NCBI GenBank assembly: GCA_026387055.1
Contig: JAPLML010000434.1
Location: 1 to 7,259 of the forward strand
Direction of reading: 5' to 3'
DNA: 7,259 bases
Origin: Planctomycetota bacterium
GTDB taxonomy: Bacteria > Planctomycetota > Phycisphaerae > FEN-1346
Positions 1 through 5,330 of this stretch are shown here, piece by piece (within the stretch, counting starts at the first letter, position 1; every line of letters starts with the position of its first letter). The notes under the pieces were generated by a model. That model saw only the letters and a program-made list of their open reading frames with translations. It searched no databases and was not told the DNA's origin. Both the position numbers and the translations under genes were made by a program.

Positions 1-51
1 CACCCGCGGATCCGGCAGCACCCAAAAGTGCTCCCACAAACTCGTCGCCAT
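1..51 (-). CDS. ISAs1-family-like transposase, N-terminal fragment (runs off left edge)
   Basis: Seventeen codons are visible, reading leftward from an ATG at 51-49 to the window edge without a stop. The peptide is MATSLWEHFWVLPDPRV. The short motif F-x-x-LPDPRV near the N-terminus resembles the start of ISAs1/H-repeat-associated transposases (the DDE_Tnp_1-associated N-terminal domain), where a similar 'F..LPDPR' segment comes before a conserved hydrophobic stretch. The start is well supported: AAGGAG lies at 64-59 on the minus strand, seven bases ahead of the ATG. Only the N-terminus is present, so the catalytic DDE residues cannot be seen. The gene is divergent from the inositol synthase gene. 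The family assignment is inference from a very short peptide; it could be another protein that happens to begin with an LPDPR motif. Confidence 0.5.
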   Translation of the reverse strand, partial: MATSLWEHFWVLPDPRV

Positions 52-114
52 GGCCGCTCTCCTTCCCCAGGTTCTCCCTCGGAAGGAAAAATCGGCCATA
101 CCCCGCTTCCCAGG

Positions 115-138
115 CCAACTTTAGATGCGTTCGCCCTG
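115..138. mobile_element. Possible terminal inverted repeat (outer end) of the left-edge insertion sequence
   Basis: On the minus strand the segment begins CAGGGCGAACGCATCTAAAG, about 65 to 90 bases upstream of the transposase-like start. A terminus beginning CAGGG at such a distance is what I would expect for an ISAs1-type element. The matching right end and target duplication are outside the window, so this is conjecture. If correct, the element ends about 20 bases before the promoter region of the inositol synthase gene. Confidence 0.25.
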
Positions 139-157
139 GGCGCGATGGCTTTTGAGG

Positions 158-193
158 TTGACACCTCCGGCGGCGCGCGTTATTTGTTATCAT
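158..193 (+). promoter_or_regulatory. Candidate promoter for the inositol synthase gene
   Basis: A perfect TTGACA lies at 158-163. Seventeen bases later is a poor -10 candidate, TATTTG (181-186). A better -10, TATCAT at 188-193, is preceded by TG one base away (TGTTATCAT, 185-193), an extended -10 arrangement, but it is 24 bases from the TTGACA. Either reading starts transcription around 195-202. The leader to the ATG at 265 then contains a small hairpin (217-222 pairing with 228-233). Assignment is by eye only. Confidence 0.45.
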
Positions 194-264
194 CTTGGAA
201 CTATTGGAGGGATTTGACCGGAAGGCATCCGGTGACTGACGGCTTGGGCTGAAGGGAACTTGAG

Positions 265-1374
265 ATGGGTGATGCAATTCGGGTGGCGATCGCAGGCGTC
301 GGCAACTGTGCGTCGAGCCTGGTGCAGGGGGTCGCCTGGTATCGCCGCCGGCTGGCGAAGGACCACGTCCGCGAGACGCTGGGACTGATGCACTACAACC
401 TGGGGGGATACGAGCCGAGCGACATCCAATTCGTGGCGGCGTTCGACATCGACCGGCGCAAAGCGGGCAAACCGCTCGAAACGGCCCTGTTCGCGCCGCC
501 GAACTGCACCAAGGTCTTCATGAAGGACATCGGCCGCACCGGCGCGACGGTCCAGATGGGGCCGATCCTCGACGGATACTCCGACCACATGGCGGCGTAC
601 CCCGAGAACCAGCGGTTCATCCCGGCGACCAAGCCGCCGGTGGACCTGGCGAAGGCCCTCCGGAAGTCCGGCGCCGAGATCCTTGTCAACTACCTGCCCG
701 TCGGGTCGCAGAAGGCCACCGAGCAGTACGCCAAGGCGTGCCTCGCGACGGGCGTCAGCCTCGTCAACTGCATCCCGGTCTTCATCGCGAGCAACTCCAA
801 GTGGGCCGACCGGTTCAAGCTGGCGCGCATCCCGATCATCGGCGACGACATCAAGGCCCAGCTCGGCGCGACCATCGTGCACCGCACCCTCACGCGCCTC
901 TTTCGCGACCGGGGCGTGACCCTCGACGCCACCTACCAGCTCAACACCGGCGGCAACACCGACTTCCTCAACATGCTCAAGCGGGACCGCCTGACCTCCA
1001 AGAAGATCTCGAAGACCGAGGCGGTCCAGTCGCAACTCGAACATCGTCTGCCCGACGACCAGATTCACATCGGACCGGCCGATTACGTGGCCTGGCAGAA
1101 GGACAACAAGGTCTGCTTCCTGCGGATGGAGGGCCGCGGCTTCGGCGGCGTGCCGCTCAACCTGGAGCTGAGGCTGAGCGTCGAGGATTCGCCGAACAGC
1201 GCCGGCTGCGGCATCGACGCCCTGCGGCTGTGCCGCCTGGCGAGGGACCGCTGCGTGGCGGGGCCGATCGAGAGCGCGTCGGCGTACCTGATGAAGCATC
1301 CGCCGAAACAGATGAGCGACACGGAGGCGCGGGCCGGCGTCGAGGAGTTCATCGCGGGCCGGCGGACCTCGTAG
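265..1374 (+). CDS. ino1: Inositol-3-phosphate synthase (actinobacterial type)
   Basis: This cytosolic NAD-dependent enzyme (EC 5.5.1.4) isomerises D-glucose 6-phosphate to 1D-myo-inositol 3-phosphate, the committed step of inositol synthesis. The 369-residue product has the length of the compact actinobacterial form, not the longer eukaryotic one. The NAD-binding loop GVGNCASS is at 11-18. The conserved blocks GDDIKAQLGAT (193-203), LNTGGNTDFLNM (226-237), the lysine-rich active-site segment SKKISKTEAV (245-254), DSPNSAG (308-314) and SASAYLMKHPP (337-347) are all present and collinear with the mycobacterial enzyme as I remember it. The start is chosen because GAAGGGA (251-257) sits seven bases upstream and the NAD motif falls at the expected distance from the N-terminus. 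The next gene, 59 bases downstream, encodes a CDP-alcohol phosphotransferase likely to use this product. No inositol monophosphatase is in the window. Confidence 0.95.
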   Translation: MGDAIRVAIAGVGNCASSLVQGVAWYRRRLAKDHVRETLGLMHYNLGGYEPSDIQFVAAFDIDRRKAGKPLETALFAPPNCTKVFMKDIGRTGATVQMGPILDGYSDHMAAYPENQRFIPATKPPVDLAKALRKSGAEILVNYLPVGSQKATEQYAKACLATGVSLVNCIPVFIASNSKWADRFKLARIPIIGDDIKAQLGATIVHRTLTRLFRDRGVTLDATYQLNTGGNTDFLNMLKRDRLTSKKISKTEAVQSQLEHRLPDDQIHIGPADYVAWQKDNKVCFLRMEGRGFGGVPLNLELRLSVEDSPNSAGCGIDALRLCRLARDRCVAGPIESASAYLMKHPPKQMSDTEARAGVEEFIAGRRTS

Positions 1375-1433
1375 GACCGCTGTTCTTGGGTTGTCGGGCG
1401 CAGGCTTTCGCACCCAGTCGGCATCTCCCAGGC

Positions 1434-2216
1434 ATGGTCTCCAAGCTCATAAACATCCTGGTTAGTCCTGTACGTGATGGCTTGGCGCGCGGATTGGTCC
1501 GCGCCGGCCTCCGGCCGAACCACATCACCCTTCTGGGGATGCTCTGCACCCTCGGCGCCGGCATCGCCATTGCCGCGGGGCGGGACCACTGGCGGGCCTG
1601 GGCCGTGAGCCTCTTGGTGGGGGCGGGGGCCTGCGACCTCTTGGACGGCAGCATGGCCAACGTGGGCGGTCTCCGCACGCGCTTCGGCGCCGTGCTCGAC
1701 TCCACCTGCGACCGCGCGAGCGATGCCGCGCTGTACCTCGGCATGGCCTTCTACTACATGACGCGGCCCGACGAGTGGGGCGGCGCGTCGCCGAACGTCA
1801 CGCTGGCCGTGTTGGCCGGCGTCGGCCTCGTCTGGGCGTACCTCATCAGTTACATCAAGGCCCGCGCGGGCAACGAAGGCGTGGAGGCCGGCGGGGGATT
1901 CTGGCAGCGGCCGGAGCGGGTGGTCACCATGCTCCTGGGCCTCGGGTTCCACCATCTGCCCACGGCCGTGTGGATCCTGGGCGTCGCGCCGATCGCGACG
2001 CTGGCCCACCGCCTCTGGCGGGTGCAGCGGGCGTGCGCCGCGGCGGCGCCCGGCGACGGGCCGGACGGTTTCTGGGGCGTCCTCCTGTGGCGCTGGAGGC
2101 GGGGGACCCTTCCGTTCGACCTCCAGGCGGGCGCCACGATCGCCGCCCTCGTCTTCTGGGACCTCCCGCCCATCGACCCCCTGCGGGCGGTGGTCGCCCG
2201 TTTTATTGGCGCTTGA
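1434..2216 (+). CDS. CDP-alcohol phosphatidyltransferase, phosphatidylinositol-phosphate synthase-like
   Basis: This 260-residue membrane enzyme should move a phosphatidyl group from CDP-diacylglycerol to an alcohol, probably inositol phosphate. The CDP-alcohol motif runs from D68 through D71-G72, A75, G85 and D89 to D93 (D-x2-D-G-x2-A...G-x3-D-x3-D). The block TRFGAVLDSTCDR (82-94), SYIKAR (139-144) and the GGGFWQRPER segment (153-162) match mycobacterial PgsA1, the phosphatidylinositol-phosphate synthase, better than phosphatidylglycerophosphate synthases. Hydrophobic segments at about 32-48, 55-68, 96-107, 122-140, 163-192 and 230-242 fit a multi-span protein. One deviation: the usual Arg after A75 is Asn76. 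The C-terminus is about 40 residues longer than in the mycobacterial protein. The start ATG is chosen because the family's N-terminal helix begins directly after it; only a weak AGG precedes it. The upstream inositol phosphate synthase supports the substrate guess. Confidence 0.85.
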   Translation: MVSKLINILVSPVRDGLARGLVRAGLRPNHITLLGMLCTLGAGIAIAAGRDHWRAWAVSLLVGAGACDLLDGSMANVGGLRTRFGAVLDSTCDRASDAALYLGMAFYYMTRPDEWGGASPNVTLAVLAGVGLVWAYLISYIKARAGNEGVEAGGGFWQRPERVVTMLLGLGFHHLPTAVWILGVAPIATLAHRLWRVQRACAAAAPGDGPDGFWGVLLWRWRRGTLPFDLQAGATIAALVFWDLPPIDPLRAVVARFIGA

Positions 2217-2240
2217 CTTGGCGCGCGAAACGGATAGACT
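2213..2240 (+). promoter_or_regulatory. Candidate promoter overlapping the end of the CDP-alcohol gene
   Basis: TTGACT (2213-2218) is followed after 16 bases by TAGACT (2235-2240), a reasonable vegetative-type -35/-10 pair. The -35 box contains the stop codon of the upstream gene. It would start transcription near 2247, 46 bases before the first LysM gene, giving that gene expression independent of the lipid genes. Assignment is by eye only. Confidence 0.4.
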
Positions 2241-2292
2241 CGCGAGGCGTCCCGGGGTTCAGCGTGAAAGCGGTGGGAGGACGCGACGGCGG

Positions 2293-2631
2293 ATGGGCAA
2301 AGGCTCCAGGTTTCTGGCCATCGTCATCCTGGCGGCTGCGGCGGGGACAGCGCCCACCACTCCCACGCAGTGCCTCCAGCAGCCGGGCCAGAACCCGCGC
2401 GTGTCGTGGACGGGGGACGTGGTGTACAAGACGCAGCCGGGAGACAACCCTTACAGCCTGGCCGAGCGTTTCTATGGTCACGGCTACATGGGATACAGGA
2501 TCCAGCAGCGCAACCCCCTGGCGCCGACTTACCGGGGGGCCTACGCCGCCGGAATCGAGATCGCGATCCCCCCGGACAACAGGGGCCTCCCGATTGATGT
2601 CACGCGCTTTCAGAGGAAGCCCGCCAGGTAA
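2293..2631 (+). CDS. Small exported protein with one LysM-like domain
   Basis: The 112-residue product begins with a Sec-type signal peptide: basic residues K3 and R6, then a hydrophobic core at about 7-19 and an Ala/Thr/Pro-rich cleavage zone near 18-22. There is no lipobox, although a lone Cys27 follows. Residues 44-94 form a LysM-like module: VYKTQPGDNPYSLAERFYG (44-62) gives the first strand and helix, and AAGIEIAIPPD the final strand. The middle is unusual, with GHGYMGYRIQQRNP in place of the usual W-x-x-I-x-x-x-N segment. LysM modules bind N-acetylglucosamine-containing glycans such as peptidoglycan, so an envelope role outside the inner membrane is likely. The ATG is preferred over upstream starts because the signal peptide begins there and GGGAGGA (2275-2281) lies 11 bases upstream. 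It is the first of three consecutive LysM genes. Confidence 0.75.
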   Translation: MGKGSRFLAIVILAAAAGTAPTTPTQCLQQPGQNPRVSWTGDVVYKTQPGDNPYSLAERFYGHGYMGYRIQQRNPLAPTYRGAYAAGIEIAIPPDNRGLPIDVTRFQRKPAR

Positions 2632-2636
2632 CCACA

Positions 2637-2652
2637 CTCCGCCAGGGCGGAG
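2637..2652. other. Short hairpin between the first two LysM genes
   Basis: CTCCGC (2637-2642) pairs with GCGGAG (2647-2652) around a four-base loop, immediately after the upstream stop codon. No T run follows, so it is not a classical terminator. The right arm overlaps the GGAGGGG stretch just upstream of an alternative GTG at 2662, so it might mask that site and favour the ATG at 2677. Confidence 0.35.
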
Positions 2653-2676
2653 GGGACAAGAGTGAGAGGAAGAACC

Positions 2677-3069
2677 ATGCGAGCGTTGACTTGGGTGTTG
2701 GTCGTGGTCGTGGCTTTCGTGGCGATGGGTTGCGCGAAGAAGCGCGAAGAGTTGCCGCAGATGGAACCGGCGGACGTCGCGGCCACGCCGGCCGTGCCGA
2801 CACCGGCGCCGGCGGTCATCGAGACTCCGGCCCCGACCCCGGCGCCGGTCCCCGCCCGGGTGGAGAAGCCCCCGGTGACAAGACCGCCCGTCGACCTGAC
2901 GACCGCCTCGACCTACACGGTGAAGAAGGGCGACACGCTGATCTCCATCTCCCGCAACCTCTATGGCGACGACCGGTCGTGGCGCAAGATCTACGAGGCC
3001 AACAAGAACAAGATCGGCAATCCCGACAAGCTCAAGATCGGCACGGTCCTGGCGATTCCGCCGAAGTAG
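2677..3069 (+). CDS. LysM-domain lipoprotein
   Basis: The 130-residue product starts with a short hydrophobic signal (residues 4-17) ending in the lipobox AMGC, so Cys19 is the predicted lipidation site. KK follows. A proline/alanine/threonine-rich linker with PAPTPAP-type repeats spans about 36-72 and probably extends the domain away from the membrane. Residues 79-127 form a canonical LysM module: TYTVKKGDTLISIS, then NLYGDDRSWRKIYEANKNKI, then KLKIGTVLAIP. A peptidoglycan-binding envelope protein is the likely role; no enzymatic domain is attached. The start is chosen because AGAGGAAG lies just upstream and the signal begins there. A GTG at 2662 would add five residues and cannot be fully excluded. 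It follows the first LysM gene by 45 bases and probably shares its transcript. Confidence 0.88.
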   Translation: MRALTWVLVVVVAFVAMGCAKKREELPQMEPADVAATPAVPTPAPAVIETPAPTPAPVPARVEKPPVTRPPVDLTTASTYTVKKGDTLISISRNLYGDDRSWRKIYEANKNKIGNPDKLKIGTVLAIPPK

Positions 3070-3195
3070 CGTCGTCGGATCGGGCCGCCTGACGAACCCG
3101 CGCCGAAAGTGTCGAGTGGGCCATCCTTCGGGCCATGGCGGCGCAGGCCTCTGGCCTGGGGCGTCCGGAGGCCGGCCGACCGGGCGCCGCGCCGT

Positions 3196-3324
3196 ACGTG
3201 TTTAGCGTGGGTGGCACGGTCACGCGCCGTTGCGTGACCGTGCTTGCCCCCCAGGTGACCATGCACGGCCACGCAACAGCGCGTGGCCGTGCCACCCGGC
3301 AATCTGGTATGACGCTAAACACGT
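3196..3324. repeat. Palindromic element 1: two inverted hairpin units with TTTAGC borders
   Basis: The outer arms ACGTGTTTAGCGT (3196-3208) and ACGCTAAACACGT (3312-3324) are perfect complements, and partial complementarity continues outward. Inside are two 35-base units in inverted orientation, 3209-3243 and 3263-3297, identical at 32 of 35 positions. Each unit is itself a hairpin with a perfect 12-bp stem and six-base loop: 3214-3225 with 3232-3243, and 3263-3274 with 3281-3292. The two units differ by a T-A to C-G swap at the same stem pair, plus one loop base. The design resembles paired REP units (BIMEs) or a small non-autonomous MITE. It could also end transcription from the upstream LysM gene or stabilise its mRNA. 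Confidence 0.85.
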
Positions 3325-3372
3325 GCGCCGCGCCCGTTGTGCCCCCTGCGCTATGGCCACACTTCCCGAGAC

Positions 3373-3381
3373 TGCTATAAT
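3373..3381 (+). promoter_or_regulatory. Extended -10 promoter for the third LysM gene
   Basis: TGCTATAAT has a perfect TATAAT (3376-3381) with the TGn extension. No good -35 lies 16 to 18 bases upstream. Transcription would begin near 3388, about 27 bases before the ATG. This suggests the third LysM gene has its own transcript, separate from the other two. Confidence 0.55.
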
Positions 3382-3414
3382 GCCTTGGCGGTGAGGGATT
3401 CAGGAGCGCGGCGG

Positions 3415-3873
3415 ATGAACCTTGGGCGGATGGGTGCGGCCTTGGGCGTGGCCTTGATGCTCGTCCTCGCCGCCGGATGTGGCGCCAAGCCGGGGGCCGC
3501 CAGGACAGCGACACCGGTCACCCCTTCCGCGCAGAAGCCCGATGCCGCCCGCCCGGAGACCCCGGGGGCCGCGCCCTCCCCGGCGGAGTCGTCCCGGCCG
3601 CCGGTCCCCACGCCGCAGATCACCGCCGGAACCGAGGCCGCGATCTTGGAGCCGCCCCGCCCCGTCGTGACCGTCGAGACGCCGGCGCCGCGCGAGAAGA
3701 CGTCCGCCCTTCCCGCCGCGTATACCTGGCAGGCCGGCGACAGGCTTTTCCTCGTGGCCCGGCGATTCTACGGCGACGGAAGGCTCTGGACCAAGATCGT
3801 GGAGGCCAACCAGGCGATCCAGACCATGAGCGAAATCCCGGTGGGGACCGTCCTCCTCATTCCGGCCCGGTAG
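3415..3873 (+). CDS. LysM-domain lipoprotein
   Basis: The 152-residue product has a clear lipoprotein signal: R5 near the N-terminus, a hydrophobic core at 8-19 and the lipobox LAAGC with Cys22 as the lipidation site. A long Pro/Ala/Thr-rich low-complexity linker (about 25-100) precedes a single C-terminal LysM module at 103-150, read as YTWQAGDRLFLVARRFYG, then RLWTKIVEANQAI, then IPVGTVLLIP. Its architecture repeats the previous gene with a longer linker, so the two are probably paralogues that arose by duplication. The likely place of action is the periplasm or outer envelope, bound to peptidoglycan. The start is well supported by AGGAG (3402-3406) eight bases upstream. The palindromic element and a separate promoter split it from the upstream LysM pair. 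Confidence 0.88.
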   Translation: MNLGRMGAALGVALMLVLAAGCGAKPGAARTATPVTPSAQKPDAARPETPGAAPSPAESSRPPVPTPQITAGTEAAILEPPRPVVTVETPAPREKTSALPAAYTWQAGDRLFLVARRFYGDGRLWTKIVEANQAIQTMSEIPVGTVLLIPAR

Positions 3874-3983
3874 CGTGATCGCCCGGTCGCGGCAACCGGA
3901 TCGGCGAACCGGCCCAAGCGCCGCGGCCTACGTGCCGAAGACAAGCTATTGGCCCGTCACAATTGAAACTGTCGGCAAGGTAA

Positions 3984-4035
3984 GCGCGGCGGGCAGTCTT
4001 GCCCGCCGCGCGGTGGGCAGGACTGCCCACCGCGC
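3984..4035. repeat. Palindromic element 2: paired inverted hairpins (BIME-like)
   Basis: Two 26-base units lie back to back in inverted orientation, 3984-4009 and 4010-4035, identical at 23 of 26 positions. Each folds into a 10-bp stem with a four-base loop: 3986-3995 with 4000-4009, and 4010-4019 with 4024-4033. The units differ by a compensatory C-G to T-A change at the same stem pair and by one loop base. The outer flanks read GGTAAGC on the left and, on the complementary strand, GGGTAGC on the right. A GTAG-like head followed by a GC-rich hairpin is the layout of classical REP sequences. It lies 110 bases after the third LysM gene and 40 before the DUF362 gene. Confidence 0.85.
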
Positions 4036-4075
4036 TACCCAGTTGCACTCACACGAACATGTGTGACGGACTACT

Positions 4076-5152
4076 ATGACAGCACAGGATCCTTACACCA
4101 GGCCGCCGCAAGACCGCGAAGGGCGCTCGCGTCACCTCTCGCTCCGCGAGATCTGCGCCGATTTCGCACGGCGGGAGGCATGCCTGGCCCGTCGCGCGGC
4201 CGCCGCGGGGCTGAGCCGGCGCGAATTCCTCCGGCTGCTCGCAGCGGGCGCCGCCGCGGCAACGGTCGGGTCCGCCTGGCCGCACGGCGCGCGCGCCGCC
4301 GAAGCCGCGCCGAAAAGCCGCGTCGTCCTTGTCACTCACCCTGAAGTGCTGGTGAAGGAGTACCGCGTCAATCCGCCGATCATTAGCCAGATGCTCGACC
4401 GGGCGGTCGCGGAGCTGACGGGCAAACGCACCGAGGCCGAGGCCTGGCAGGCCATCGGCCGCGAGGACGACTTCGTCGCCATCAAGCACAACTCCATCGG
4501 CGCCCCCACACTCCACAGTCACACGGAGATCAACGACGCCGTCGCGGCCCGACTCGTGGCCAACGCCAAGGTCAAGCCCGATCGCATCCTGCGCGTGGAC
4601 CGCGAAATCCCGGCGCCGTACAACGACCTCTCGCCGCCTTTCACGCTGCCGTCGCGCAACCTCAAGACCCACCTGCGGCGGCTCTACACCGACCAGGCCA
4701 CCGCCATCGTCAACGTGGCGGTCCTGAAGGCCCACTTCGGCGAGGGTCTGTCGGAGGCGATGAAGAACCACCTGGGCAGCGTCAACAACCCGGCGTCCTT
4801 CCATGGCTGGGAACCCGAGCGCCTGCCGCGCAGCCTGCCGGAGTTGAACGCCCTCGAACCGCTGCGCCGCAAGACGCGCCTAGTGATCATCGACGCCATC
4901 CGCCCGCTCTTCGCCGGCGGCCCCGCCGACAACCCCGACTACCGCTGGGACTGCCGCGCCCTGATCGTCGCCACCGACCCGGTGGCGGCGGCGGCGGTGG
5001 GCCTGCGCATCCTCGAGGAGAAGCGGGCCGCCGTGCGCGGCAAGGAGTGGCCCATGACGGCCGCACGGGGCATGTTGGCCTACGCCCAGTCCATCGGCCT
5101 CGGCAACGCCGACCCCGACCGCCTCGACCTCGTCCGCGCCAACATGGGCTGA
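4076..5152 (+). CDS. Tat-exported DUF362-domain protein
   Basis: The 358-residue product carries a twin-arginine signal, SRREFLRLL at 47-55, followed by an Ala/Gly-rich hydrophobic core (55-66) and a likely cleavage zone near AHGARAAEA-type residues at 70-77. This implies export in folded form. The mature part matches DUF362 (PF04015): DDFVAIKHNSIG (131-142), then NVAVLKAHFGEGLSEAMKNH (213-232) with LGSVNNP, and TDPVAAAAVGL (300-310). Some DUF362 proteins carry ferredoxin-like 4Fe-4S clusters, but only three cysteines (27, 36, 293) occur here and none form such a motif. The biochemical function is unknown. The ATG is the first start after an in-frame stop, yet it gives an unusually long 47-residue n-region and has no visible ribosome-binding site. 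It stands alone between two palindromic elements. Confidence 0.82.
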   Translation: MTAQDPYTRPPQDREGRSRHLSLREICADFARREACLARRAAAAGLSRREFLRLLAAGAAAATVGSAWPHGARAAEAAPKSRVVLVTHPEVLVKEYRVNPPIISQMLDRAVAELTGKRTEAEAWQAIGREDDFVAIKHNSIGAPTLHSHTEINDAVAARLVANAKVKPDRILRVDREIPAPYNDLSPPFTLPSRNLKTHLRRLYTDQATAIVNVAVLKAHFGEGLSEAMKNHLGSVNNPASFHGWEPERLPRSLPELNALEPLRRKTRLVIIDAIRPLFAGGPADNPDYRWDCRALIVATDPVAAAAVGLRILEEKRAAVRGKEWPMTAARGMLAYAQSIGLGNADPDRLDLVRANMG

Positions 5153-5170
5153 CGGCGCGGCCGCGCCCAC

Positions 5171-5273
5171 GTTTAGCCATCGCCGCATACCGCGATGAAC
5201 ATTTAGCCGCCCAGCTTGCTGGGCGCGCGTTCTCGGCAAGACAAACGCGCCCAGCAAGCTGGGCGGCTAAATG
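5171..5273. repeat. Palindromic element 3: 28-bp perfect inverted repeat with TTTAGC borders
   Basis: A 28-base arm at 5200-5227 is perfectly complementary to 5246-5273, with an 18-base centre. Each arm also folds alone, through GCCCAGC-TT-GCTGGGC on the left and the equivalent on the right. Both outer ends carry TTTAGC (5202-5207 and, inverted, 5266-5271). A third TTTAGC at 5172-5177 precedes another small hairpin (CATCGC 5178-5183 with GCGATG 5192-5197). The element begins 18 bases after the DUF362 stop and may serve as its transcription end. Identical arms suggest recent formation or correction of one arm by the other. Confidence 0.88.
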
Positions 5274-5330
5274 AGCCGCGGGGTTGCCACGGCCTACATG
5301 CTCAACACGGCAACGCCGCACCCTCGCCGG

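Larger units (their letters stand above)
3070..3414. other. Gene-free region containing palindromic element 1 and a promoter
   Basis: I see no convincing gene in this stretch of 345 bases. It holds GC-rich sequence with an imperfect stem (GGCCTC 3146-3151 with GAGGCC 3168-3173), then the nested palindrome at 3196-3324, then an extended -10 promoter at 3373-3381. Open frames that cross it are fragments produced by the palindromes and the high GC content. No T-rich tract suggests a standard intrinsic terminator. Confidence 0.7.

Noticed and set aside
214..252. Possible 12-codon leader peptide starting at TTG 214 after GGAGGG
   Set aside because: The spacing from GGAGGG to the TTG is only two bases, the peptide is unremarkable, and there is no attenuator-like structure beyond one small hairpin.
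190..1413. Long minus-strand open frame (407 codons) opposite the inositol synthase gene
   Set aside because: It mirrors the codon pattern of a clearly recognised gene in GC-rich DNA, its translation is low-complexity Arg/Val/Asp-rich sequence, and it has no family features.
738..1433. Upstream in-frame extension of the CDP-alcohol gene back through the inositol synthase gene
   Set aside because: The translation upstream of 1434 is Arg/Pro/Gly-rich noise from another frame of a real gene; the family N-terminus begins at the ATG at 1434.
3196..3324. CRISPR-like repeat array
   Set aside because: The repeated units are inverted, only two in number and self-complementary; there are no direct repeats with unique spacers.
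3135..3380. Small plus-strand open frame across element 1
   Set aside because: Its sequence is dictated by the palindromes, it has no ribosome-binding site, and it overlaps the promoter of the next gene.
4054..4067. LexA-box-like sequence CGAACATGTGTGAC upstream of the DUF362 gene
   Set aside because: Only the left half matches the CGAAC-N4-GTTCG pattern; the right half has three mismatches and the gene has no known SOS link.
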